Shown in pieces: positions 1-5,129 of a stretch of 5,129 bases of DNA. The notes beneath the pieces are model-generated. The model was not told the DNA's origin and made no database searches. It saw only the letters and a program-made list of their open reading frames with translations. The position numbers and the translations under genes were made by a program. Each line of letters begins with the position of its first letter. Within the stretch, counting starts at the first letter, position 1. The stretch lies in assembly GCA_030652715.1 (NCBI GenBank), contig JAUSQB010000428.1, positions 1 through 5,129 on the forward strand, read 5' to 3'. The stretch is from Rugosibacter sp. (GTDB lineage: Bacteria > Pseudomonadota > Gammaproteobacteria > Burkholderiales > Rhodocyclaceae).

Positions 1-80
1 TATTGCGAGAGCCGACTTTTCAAGACAGCATGACGAGTGATTAATCCTCTGTTTAATGTTCAAAGTCTGGCTTTATATCA

Positions 81-93
81 ACGAATGTTTCGT
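81..93. promoter_or_regulatory. Short perfect inverted repeat (ACGAA-TGT-TTCGT), possible operator or small hairpin
   Basis: Five-base arms at 81-85 and 89-93 are exact reverse complements around a 3-base centre, 33 nt before the GTG start of the semialdehyde dehydrogenase. A second five-base pair, ATTAA at 40-44 and TTAAT at 53-57, lies further upstream. Arms this short occur by chance in AT-rich DNA. A regulator-binding role is only an inference from position, and the site matches no operator consensus that I can name. Confidence 0.2.
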
Positions 94-115
94 CATCAAA
101 AAAGCAATCAGCCAA

Positions 116-120
116 AAGGA
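116..120 (+). promoter_or_regulatory. Ribosome binding site that supports the GTG start at 127
   Basis: AAGGA lies six bases before the GTG at 127. The encoded N-terminus (MKQIKNFINGEF) matches the usual start of this dehydrogenase family and gives a normal length. The nearest later in-frame ATG would remove tens of residues of the N-terminal region. Confidence 0.8.
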
Positions 121-126
121 TAGACA

Positions 127-1581
127 GTGAAGCAGATAAAAAACTTTATCAATGGCGAATTTGTCGCTACCGAAAAATGGTTTGAGAAGCGCTCCCCGCT
201 GGATAACACGGTAATCGCGCAGGTGTCAGAGGCAGGTTTGGCCGAAGTGGATGCAGCGGTCAAGGCCGCGCGCGCTGCGTTGAATGGCCCCTGGGGGCAG
301 ATGGCGGTGGCTGACCGTGTTGAGCTGTTGTATGCCGTGGCCAATGAAATCAATGCGCGCTTTGAAGATTTTTTAGCCGCTGAATGTGCCGACACCGGCA
401 AACCCCGCAACTTGGCGCGCCACATTGACATCCCGCGCGGCGCGGCGAACTTCAAGGTGTTTGCTGACGTCGTGAAAAACGTGCCGACGGAATTTTTCGA
501 GACGGCAACACCGGACGGCAAAGGCGCGATCAACTACGGTTACCGTTCTCCCGTGGGTGTGGTCGGTGTGGTTTGCCCGTGGAACCTGCCCTTGTTGCTG
601 ATGACCTGGAAAGTGGGCCCGGCCTTGGCTTGCGGCAACACCGTGGTGATCAAGCCGTCGGAAGAAACGCCGCAAACCGCGCTGCTGCTGGGTGAAGTCA
701 TGAATAAAGTGGGCATGCCCAAAGGCGTTTATAACGTGGTCAATGGCTTTGGTCCTAACTCCGCCGGGGCTTTCCTCACAGGCCATCCTGGCGTGAATGC
801 GATTACCTTCACCGGCGAGACGCGCACCGGCGAAATCATCATGAAAGCCGCAGCCACTGGCGCGCGCCCTGTCTCATTGGAGATGGGTGGCAAAAATGCC
901 GCTATCGTATTTGCCGATTGCGATTTTGATGCCGCGGTTGAAGGCACCATGCGTTCGGCTTTTGCCAACTGTGGCCAGGTGTGTTTGGGCACCGAGCGCG
1001 TGTATGTCGAACGGCCGATTTTCGAGCAGTTTGTCGCGGCGATGAAAAAAGGCGCCGAAGGCTTGAAGCTCGGTGTGCCGGATGATGAAACCGCCAACAT
1101 GGGTCCCTTGATCAGCAAGGAGCATCAGCAAAAAGTGTTGTCGTATTACGCCAAAGCCAAGACGGAAGGCGCAACTATTGTCACCGGTGGCGGCGTGCCC
1201 GATATGCCAGGTGAATTGGCGAACGGTTGCTGGGCGCAGCCCACCATCTGGACGGGCTTGCCGGAAACCGCATCGGTCGTCAAAGAAGAAGTGTTCGGCC
1301 CTTGCTGCCACATTGCCCCCTTTGATACCGAAGAAGAAGTGCTGGCGCGGGCGAACGATAACGAGTATGGCTTGGCCACCGCGATCTGGACGCAGAATCT
1401 TTCTCGCGCCCACCGCGTGGCGGCGAAAATGGAAGTCGGCATTGCCTGGGTCAACAGCTGGTTCCTGCGTGATTTGCGCACCCCGTTTGGCGGCGCCAAG
1501 CAATCCGGTATCGGCCGCGAAGGCGGCGTGCACTCGCTTGAGTTTTACACGGAACTTAAAAACATCTGTATCAAACTTTAA
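127..1581 (+). CDS. dmpC: 2-hydroxymuconic semialdehyde dehydrogenase (NAD+-dependent)
   Basis: This soluble aldehyde dehydrogenase oxidises 2-hydroxymuconate semialdehyde, the product of catechol meta-cleavage, to 2-hydroxymuconate (4-oxalocrotonate) with NAD+. It has 484 residues, close to the roughly 486 of DmpC/XylG. Visible aldehyde dehydrogenase landmarks are PWN with Asn153, Lys176 in VIKPSE for cofactor binding, GETRTG at 230-235, the general base Glu252 in LEMGGKN, the nucleophile Cys286 in GQVCLG, and Glu388 in EEVFGP. Arg104 and Arg448 (in WFLRDLR) fall, at a constant offset, where the related 2-aminomuconate semialdehyde dehydrogenase has its substrate-carboxylate arginines. That correspondence is from memory, without an alignment. 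The start is GTG with a good ribosome binding site. The stop is 8 nt before the hydratase, which indicates an operon. A 2-aminomuconate semialdehyde dehydrogenase (aminophenol pathway) is the main alternative. The family is near certain; the exact substrate is slightly less so. Confidence 0.94.
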   Translation: MKQIKNFINGEFVATEKWFEKRSPLDNTVIAQVSEAGLAEVDAAVKAARAALNGPWGQMAVADRVELLYAVANEINARFEDFLAAECADTGKPRNLARHIDIPRGAANFKVFADVVKNVPTEFFETATPDGKGAINYGYRSPVGVVGVVCPWNLPLLLMTWKVGPALACGNTVVIKPSEETPQTALLLGEVMNKVGMPKGVYNVVNGFGPNSAGAFLTGHPGVNAITFTGETRTGEIIMKAAATGARPVSLEMGGKNAAIVFADCDFDAAVEGTMRSAFANCGQVCLGTERVYVERPIFEQFVAAMKKGAEGLKLGVPDDETANMGPLISKEHQQKVLSYYAKAKTEGATIVTGGGVPDMPGELANGCWAQPTIWTGLPETASVVKEEVFGPCCHIAPFDTEEEVLARANDNEYGLATAIWTQNLSRAHRVAAKMEVGIAWVNSWFLRDLRTPFGGAKQSGIGREGGVHSLEFYTELKNICIKL

Positions 1582-1589
1582 GGAAAATC

Positions 1590-2372
1590 ATGGATAAGCA
1601 AACCATCCAGCTGTTAGGCGACGAACTGTACCAAGCGCTCATCACGGGGCAAGTCATTGAGCCATTGACCAACCGTTATGCGGACATCACGATCAACGAC
1701 GGCTATCAGATTCAAAGCCAGCTCGTCGCGCGGCGCATTGAAAAAGGCGCACGCATCGTTGGCAAAAAAATCGGCGTGACCAGCAAGGTGGTGATGAATA
1801 TGCTGGGCGTGAATCAGCCTGACTTCGGCATTTTGCTGGACGACATGATTTACAACGAAGGCGAAGCCATCGAGTACAAATCACTGATCCAGCCCAAGGC
1901 GGAAGGCGAAATTGCCTTTGTCATGAAAAAAGACTTGATGGGTCCAGGCGTCACAGGTGCTGATGTGTTGGCGGCCACCGAAGGTGTGATTGCTTGTTTC
2001 GAAATTGTCGATTCACGCATTCGCGACTGGAAAATCAAGGTTCAGGATACTGTGGCAGATAATGCCTCGTGCGGTGTCATGGTGCTGGGCGATCAACTGG
2101 TGGATGTGCGCAAGGTGGATTTGATGACTTGCGGCATGCTGGTTGAGCGCAATGGCGAAATTGTCGGCACGGGTTCAGGCGCGGCCACCATGGCCTCCCC
2201 CGTGAATGCTATCGCCTGGCTGGCCAACACACTGGGCGCATTAGGCATTCCGCTCAAGGCAGGTGAGATTGTATTGTCGGGCTCTCTGGCCGCCATGTTC
2301 CCCATTGCAGCAGGCGATAATTTTCGCGTCACGATTGGCGGCATTGGCAGCTGTTCCGTGCGCTTCGTTTAA
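1590..2372 (+). CDS. dmpE: 2-oxopent-4-enoate hydratase (2-hydroxypenta-2,4-dienoate hydratase)
   Basis: This enzyme adds water to 2-oxopent-4-enoate (2-hydroxypenta-2,4-dienoate), giving 4-hydroxy-2-oxovalerate, the substrate of the aldolase at 4150. Its 260 residues fit DmpE/XylJ/MhpD (about 261). It is one fumarylacetoacetase-like fold with the divalent metal ligands expected of the family: Glu105 and Glu107 in AEGEIAF, and Glu138 in CFEIVDSRI. Lys60 lies in VGKKIGVTS, and QPDFG (76-80) and VADNAS (155-160) are also present. 4-Oxalocrotonate decarboxylase (DmpH/XylI) is homologous and similar in length. I prefer the hydratase because the N-terminus (GDELYQA), the KDLMGPGVT stretch and the DTVADNASCG stretch read like DmpE as I recall it, and because of the operon position. 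In known systems the hydratase associates with the decarboxylase, which is not in this window. AGGA at 1581-1584, overlapping the preceding stop codon, sets the ATG start. Confidence 0.92.
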   Translation: MDKQTIQLLGDELYQALITGQVIEPLTNRYADITINDGYQIQSQLVARRIEKGARIVGKKIGVTSKVVMNMLGVNQPDFGILLDDMIYNEGEAIEYKSLIQPKAEGEIAFVMKKDLMGPGVTGADVLAATEGVIACFEIVDSRIRDWKIKVQDTVADNASCGVMVLGDQLVDVRKVDLMTCGMLVERNGEIVGTGSGAATMASPVNAIAWLANTLGALGIPLKAGEIVLSGSLAAMFPIAAGDNFRVTIGGIGSCSVRFV

Positions 2373-2383
2373 GCGAGCTCAGA

Positions 2384-3178
2384 GTGGATTTACAACTTAA
2401 TGCGAAACGCGCACTGGTGACCGGCTCTACGGCTGGTATTGGCTTTGCCATTGCCAGCGCGTTAGCGGCTGAAGGTGCGCACGTTGTCCTCAACGGGCGC
2501 ACGCAGGCGCGAGTGAATGACGCTTTGGTTCGTTTAAAGGCGGCGCAGCCACAGGCTAATGTCACCGGCATTGCGGCTGATTTATCCACCGCAGCGGGCG
2601 TGGCGCAATTACTGGCTGCTTGTCCTGAGGTGGATGTGCTGGTCAATAACCTCGGCATTTTCGCCGCCGTGCCGTTTGAGGCGATAGATGACAGCGAATG
2701 GTTCCGCTTTTTCGAGGTGAATGTGATGAGTGGCGTGCGCTTGGCGCGTCACTATCTGCCGCAAATGAAAACCCGAGACTGGGGGCGTATCATTTTCATT
2801 TCCAGCGAATCGGGTGTATGTCCGCCCGCTGAGATGGTGCATTACGGCATGACAAAATCAGCACAGTTGTCTGTCTCCCGTGGCTTGGCTGAAACTTGTG
2901 TTGGCACGCGTGTCACGGTTAACGCCGTGTTACCAGGGCCGACTCGCACCGAAGGCGTGGGCGGGTATCTTGAAGAAATGGCACGGCAAAAAAATATCAG
3001 CTTTGCCGAGATGGAGCAGCAGCTGTTTGCTGTTGCTCGCCCTACCTCAATACTTAAACGGCTGATTGATCCTGCAGAAATTGCCAGTACGGTGACTTAT
3101 CTATGCAGTCCGTTGTCGGCAGCAACCAATGGTGCAGCGATTCATGCCGAAGGTGGCATTGTTCGCAGCCTGCTTTAA
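2384..3178 (+). CDS. Short-chain dehydrogenase/reductase (SDR) of unknown substrate
   Basis: This is a classical single-domain SDR oxidoreductase of 264 residues, cytosolic, with no signal peptide or membrane segment. The Rossmann glycine motif TGSTAGIG is at 13-20, an NNLG variant of the NNAG motif at 88-91, and Asn113 in EVNV. The catalytic set is Ser141 (in ISSESG), Tyr154 and Lys158 (YGMTK), followed by LPGPTRTEG (183-191). The end of the second strand reads LNGR (36-39), with Asn37 where NAD-specific members carry Asp and with Arg39 next to it; this suggests NADP(H), by inference. The start is GTG, 11 nt after the hydratase stop, with only a weak upstream AGCGAG-like site; no better in-frame start exists nearby. 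TTA and ATA codons are more frequent than in the neighbouring genes. No step of the standard meta pathway needs an SDR. A role in reducing or oxidising a pathway aldehyde, or in upstream ring or side-chain metabolism, is speculative. The family is sure; the substrate is unknown. Confidence 0.9.
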   Translation: MDLQLNAKRALVTGSTAGIGFAIASALAAEGAHVVLNGRTQARVNDALVRLKAAQPQANVTGIAADLSTAAGVAQLLAACPEVDVLVNNLGIFAAVPFEAIDDSEWFRFFEVNVMSGVRLARHYLPQMKTRDWGRIIFISSESGVCPPAEMVHYGMTKSAQLSVSRGLAETCVGTRVTVNAVLPGPTRTEGVGGYLEEMARQKNISFAEMEQQLFAVARPTSILKRLIDPAEIASTVTYLCSPLSAATNGAAIHAEGGIVRSLL

Positions 3179-3206
3179 TCCCATTTTCATTACCATTTAA
3201 TTTTTC

Positions 3207-3211
3207 AGGAG
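3207..3211 (+). promoter_or_regulatory. Strong ribosome binding site before the acetaldehyde dehydrogenase gene
   Basis: AGGAG lies six bases before the ATG at 3218, at the end of an AT-rich 39-nt spacer (3179-3217), the longest gap between genes here. It allows independent translation initiation after the weakly initiated SDR. The spacer shows no hairpin with a T-run, so no terminator is called, and no clear promoter is seen. Confidence 0.75.
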
Positions 3212-3217
3212 TTCGAG

Positions 3218-4138
3218 ATGAAAAAAATCCGTTGTGCATTAATCGGCCCCGGCAATATCGGCACCGATCTGCTCTATAAACTCAAGCGTAGCCCTGTGTT
3301 GGAGCCGGTATGGATGGTCGGTATCGACCCGACGTCGGATGGCTTGAAGCGCGCGGCTGACATGGGCATGAAAGTCACCGCCGAAGGCGTGGATGGCTTG
3401 TTGCCGCACGTGAAAGAAGACAATATTCAAATCGCGTTTGATGCCACCAGCGCTTACGTGCATGCTGAAAACAGCCGCAAGCTCAATGAACTGGGTGTCC
3501 TGATGATTGACTTGACGCCCGCTGCGATTGGCCCGTTTTGCATTCCGCCGGTCAATTTGAAAGATCACGTCGGCAAGCGCGAAATGAACGTGAATATGGT
3601 GACTTGCGGCGGGCAGGCAACCATTCCTCTGGTCGCGGCGGTCTCCCGTGTGCAGCCCGTGAAGTATGGCGAAATTGTCGCTACGGTGTCATCCAAATCA
3701 GCCGGCCCCGGCACGCGTAAAAACATCGACGAATTCACCCGCACCACGGCAGGCGGGATCGAAAAAGTTGGTGGCGCCAAGCAAGGCAAGGCGATCATCA
3801 TCATCAATCCGGCTGAGCCGCCGCTCATCATGCGCGACACCGTGCATTGCCTGACTGAAACCGAGCCCGATCAAGCCAAAATCACCGCCTCGATTCACGA
3901 CATGATCAAGGAAGTGCAAAAATATGTGCCGGGTTACCGGCTGGTCAATGGCCCGATTTTTGATGGCAACCGTGTCTCGATTTATATGGAAGTGGAAGGC
4001 CTGGGTGATTATCTGCCCAAATATGCCGGCAATCTGGACATCATGACTGCCGCCGCTGCACGTACTGCTGAGATGTTTGCCGAAGAAATCATTGCTGGCA
4101 AACTTGTTCTGGAACCCGTTGCTGCGCTGGCAGCCTAA
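3218..4138 (+). CDS. dmpF: Acetaldehyde dehydrogenase (acylating), partner of the aldolase
   Basis: This enzyme converts acetaldehyde, NAD+ and CoA to acetyl-CoA and NADH, the last step of the meta pathway. It has 306 residues, against about 312 for DmpF. The N-terminal nucleotide-binding motif is GPGNIG at 10-15. The nucleophile is Cys130 in MVTCGGQA, matching Cys132 of DmpF with a two-residue offset, and Asp207 in IMRDTVH matches the conserved Asp209. NPAEPP (197-202) and the C-terminal NGPIFDG (244-250) are also typical. Members of this family form a bifunctional complex with 4-hydroxy-2-oxovalerate aldolase that channels acetaldehyde between active sites; the adjacent aldolase gene, 11 nt downstream, fits this. 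It is not related to the large aldehyde dehydrogenase at 127-1581. Propionaldehyde could also be used if methylated catechols are degraded. Hsa/Bph-type homologues of steroid or biphenyl pathways are the only real alternative labels. Confidence 0.95.
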   Translation: MKKIRCALIGPGNIGTDLLYKLKRSPVLEPVWMVGIDPTSDGLKRAADMGMKVTAEGVDGLLPHVKEDNIQIAFDATSAYVHAENSRKLNELGVLMIDLTPAAIGPFCIPPVNLKDHVGKREMNVNMVTCGGQATIPLVAAVSRVQPVKYGEIVATVSSKSAGPGTRKNIDEFTRTTAGGIEKVGGAKQGKAIIIINPAEPPLIMRDTVHCLTETEPDQAKITASIHDMIKEVQKYVPGYRLVNGPIFDGNRVSIYMEVEGLGDYLPKYAGNLDIMTAAAARTAEMFAEEIIAGKLVLEPVAALAA

Positions 4139-4149
4139 GGAGAACTATC

Positions 4150-5129
4150 ATGAATTTAAAAGGCAAAAAAATCACCGTCCATGACATGACCTTGCGTGAT
4201 GGCATGCACCCCAAACGTCATCAAATGACGCTGGAACAAATGCGCTCGATTGCCACGGCATTGGATGAGGCAGGCGTACCGCTGATTGAAGTCACCCACG
4301 GTGACGGCCTGGGTGGCTCGTCCGTGAACTACGGCTTTCCCATGCACACCGATGAGGAATATCTCGGTGCCGTGATTCCCTTGATGAAAAAAGCCAAGAT
4401 TTCGGCGCTGTTGCTGCCGGGTATTGGTACTGTCGATCATTTGCGCATGGCGCACGGTCTGGGTGTGACTACTATTCGTGTCGCGACGCATTGCACTGAA
4501 GCAGACGTGTCCGAGCAGCACATCACGCTGGCGCGCAAGCTGAACATGGATACCGTCGGCTTTTTGATGATGGCGCACATGAACACCCCCGAAGGCCTGG
4601 TCACTCAAGCCAAGCTGATGGAAAGCTATGGCGCAAACTGCATCTACATTACCGACTCCGCTGGCTACATGTTGCCGGATGATGTCACCGCCAGACTCTC
4701 CGCCGTGCGCGCAGCCTTGAAGCCTGAAACCGAGCTGGGCTTTCACGGACACCACAACATGGCCATGGGCATTGCCAACTCAATCGCCGCGATTGAATGC
4801 GGTGCAAACCGGATTGACGCCGCGAGCGCAGGTTTGGGCGCGGGTGCGGGCAATACGCCACTGGAAGTGTTGATCGCCGTGTTTGATCGCATGGGTATTG
4901 AAACCGGTGTGGACGTGTGGAAGATTCAAGATGTGGCCGAAGACCTCGTCGTGCCGATGATGGACTTCCCGATTCGCATTGACCGCGATGCGCTCACCCT
5001 GGGCTACGCAGGCGTGTATGGTTCTTTCTTGCTGTTCGCCAAGCGCGCCGGTGCAAAATACGGCATCCCTTCGCGTGATTTGCTGGTTGAACTGGGTCGG
5101 CGCGGCATGGTCGGCGGCCAGGAAGACAT
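4150..5129 (+). CDS. dmpG: 4-hydroxy-2-oxovalerate aldolase, 3' end cut by the window
   Basis: This aldolase cleaves 4-hydroxy-2-oxovalerate to pyruvate and acetaldehyde and passes the acetaldehyde to the dehydrogenase encoded just upstream. 326 codons plus two bases are present with no stop; DmpG is about 345 residues, so roughly 20 C-terminal residues lie outside. The N-terminal HMGL-like TIM barrel carries TLRDGMH at 14-20, giving Arg16, the metal ligand Asp17 and the catalytic base His20. FHGHHN at 198-203 gives metal ligands His199 and His201. Tyr290 matches Tyr291 of DmpG; all of these run one residue behind DmpG numbering as I remember it. The C-terminal part (about 265 onward) is the helical region that contacts the dehydrogenase in known complexes. 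AAGGAG at 4137-4142, overlapping the previous stop, sets the ATG start, 11 nt after dmpF. No break or frameshift is seen. A decarboxylase and a tautomerase gene would be expected downstream if the dmp/aph order continues. Confidence 0.95.
   Translation, partial: MNLKGKKITVHDMTLRDGMHPKRHQMTLEQMRSIATALDEAGVPLIEVTHGDGLGGSSVNYGFPMHTDEEYLGAVIPLMKKAKISALLLPGIGTVDHLRMAHGLGVTTIRVATHCTEADVSEQHITLARKLNMDTVGFLMMAHMNTPEGLVTQAKLMESYGANCIYITDSAGYMLPDDVTARLSAVRAALKPETELGFHGHHNMAMGIANSIAAIECGANRIDAASAGLGAGAGNTPLEVLIAVFDRMGIETGVDVWKIQDVAEDLVVPMMDFPIRIDRDALTLGYAGVYGSFLLFAKRAGAKYGIPSRDLLVELGRRGMVGGQED

Larger units (their letters stand above)
1..126. other. Leader/intergenic region upstream of the operon segment
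   Basis: No gene can be supported here. The three forward frames are closed by stops at 31-33, 38-40 and 42-44, so any upstream gene on this strand ends by position 44, leaving too few residues to identify it. The short tails do not resemble the C-terminus of catechol 2,3-dioxygenase as I remember it. On the reverse strand the possible starts lead only to very short frames, so a divergent regulator beginning here is not supported. The stretch from about 40 to 115 is AT-richer than the genes and holds two short inverted repeats (40-57 and 81-93). I found no convincing sigma-54 (-24/-12) or sigma-70 promoter. The region may be an intercistronic gap or a promoter region. Confidence 0.6.

Noticed and set aside
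52..79. Possible sigma-70 promoter (TTTAAT at 52-57, TATATC at 74-79)
   Set aside because: The -35-like box matches the consensus at about three of six positions and the -10-like box at four of six. This is no better than chance in AT-rich DNA.
1..126. Sigma-54 promoter, as used by dmp and xyl upper operons
   Set aside because: No TGGCAC-N5-TTGC-like pair was found. The TGGC at 68-71 has no matching -12 element at the correct spacing.
874..1533. 219-codon open frame on the minus strand
   Set aside because: It is antisense to the conserved catalytic region of the semialdehyde dehydrogenase and shows no recognisable domain. Long reverse frames are common opposite GC-rich coding DNA.
1178..1597. 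139-codon plus-strand frame overlapping the end of the dehydrogenase and running into the hydratase start
   Set aside because: It is an out-of-frame shadow, rich in Arg, Ser and Pro with no domain. The dehydrogenase frame stays intact through its C-terminal motif, so this is not evidence of a frameshift.
1590..2372. 4-oxalocrotonate decarboxylase (DmpH/XylI) as the identity of this gene
   Set aside because: The families are homologous, but this protein reads more like DmpE in its N-terminus, in KDLMGPGVT and in the DTVADNASCG region, and it has the hydratase length and position.
3179..3217. Terminator or break between two operons
   Set aside because: The spacer is AT-rich but shows no stem-loop followed by a T-run, and the flanking genes belong to one pathway on the same strand.
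4156..4755. 199-codon open frame on the minus strand
   Set aside because: It lies wholly antisense to the aldolase gene, whose catalytic motifs are intact. The histidine- and glutamine-rich composition is typical of a reverse-frame shadow.

Overview
The window is a stretch of a bacterial meta-cleavage (catechol 2,3-dioxygenase type) catabolic operon. All genes are on the + strand and closely spaced. The protein families (DmpC, DmpE, DmpF and DmpG types) and the moderately high GC (mid-50s percent by eye) fit a proteobacterium. A betaproteobacterium is my best guess, because the C-E-F-G order without a hydrolase resembles the aph cluster of Comamonas as I remember it. The sequence alone does not fix the genus.

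Layout: positions 1-126 are a leader with no gene that I can support; every forward frame is closed by position 44. Next come 2-hydroxymuconic semialdehyde dehydrogenase (127-1581, GTG start), 2-oxopent-4-enoate hydratase (1590-2372), a short-chain dehydrogenase/reductase of unknown role (2384-3178, GTG start), acylating acetaldehyde dehydrogenase (3218-4138), and 4-hydroxy-2-oxovalerate aldolase (4150 to the window edge, about 20 residues short of the usual C-terminus). The gaps are 8, 11, 39 and 11 nt. No terminator-like hairpin was seen between genes, so one transcript is likely.

How the genes work together: the dehydrogenase oxidises the ring-cleavage semialdehyde to 4-oxalocrotonate (2-hydroxymuconate). 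After tautomerisation and decarboxylation by enzymes not encoded in this window, the hydratase converts 2-oxopent-4-enoate to 4-hydroxy-2-oxovalerate. The aldolase splits that into pyruvate and acetaldehyde, and its partner dehydrogenase turns the acetaldehyde into acetyl-CoA. The four core enzymes keep the catalytic residues I could check.

The one gene outside the textbook pathway is the SDR between the hydratase and the acetaldehyde dehydrogenase. It looks catalytically intact, has a sequence suggesting NADP(H) use, uses rarer codons than its neighbours and has a weak ribosome binding site. The hydrolase gene (dmpD/xylF type) that sits between dehydrogenase and hydratase in the classical dmp and xyl operons is absent from that position. 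I see no mobile element, CRISPR array, RNA gene or evidence of a wholly new system.
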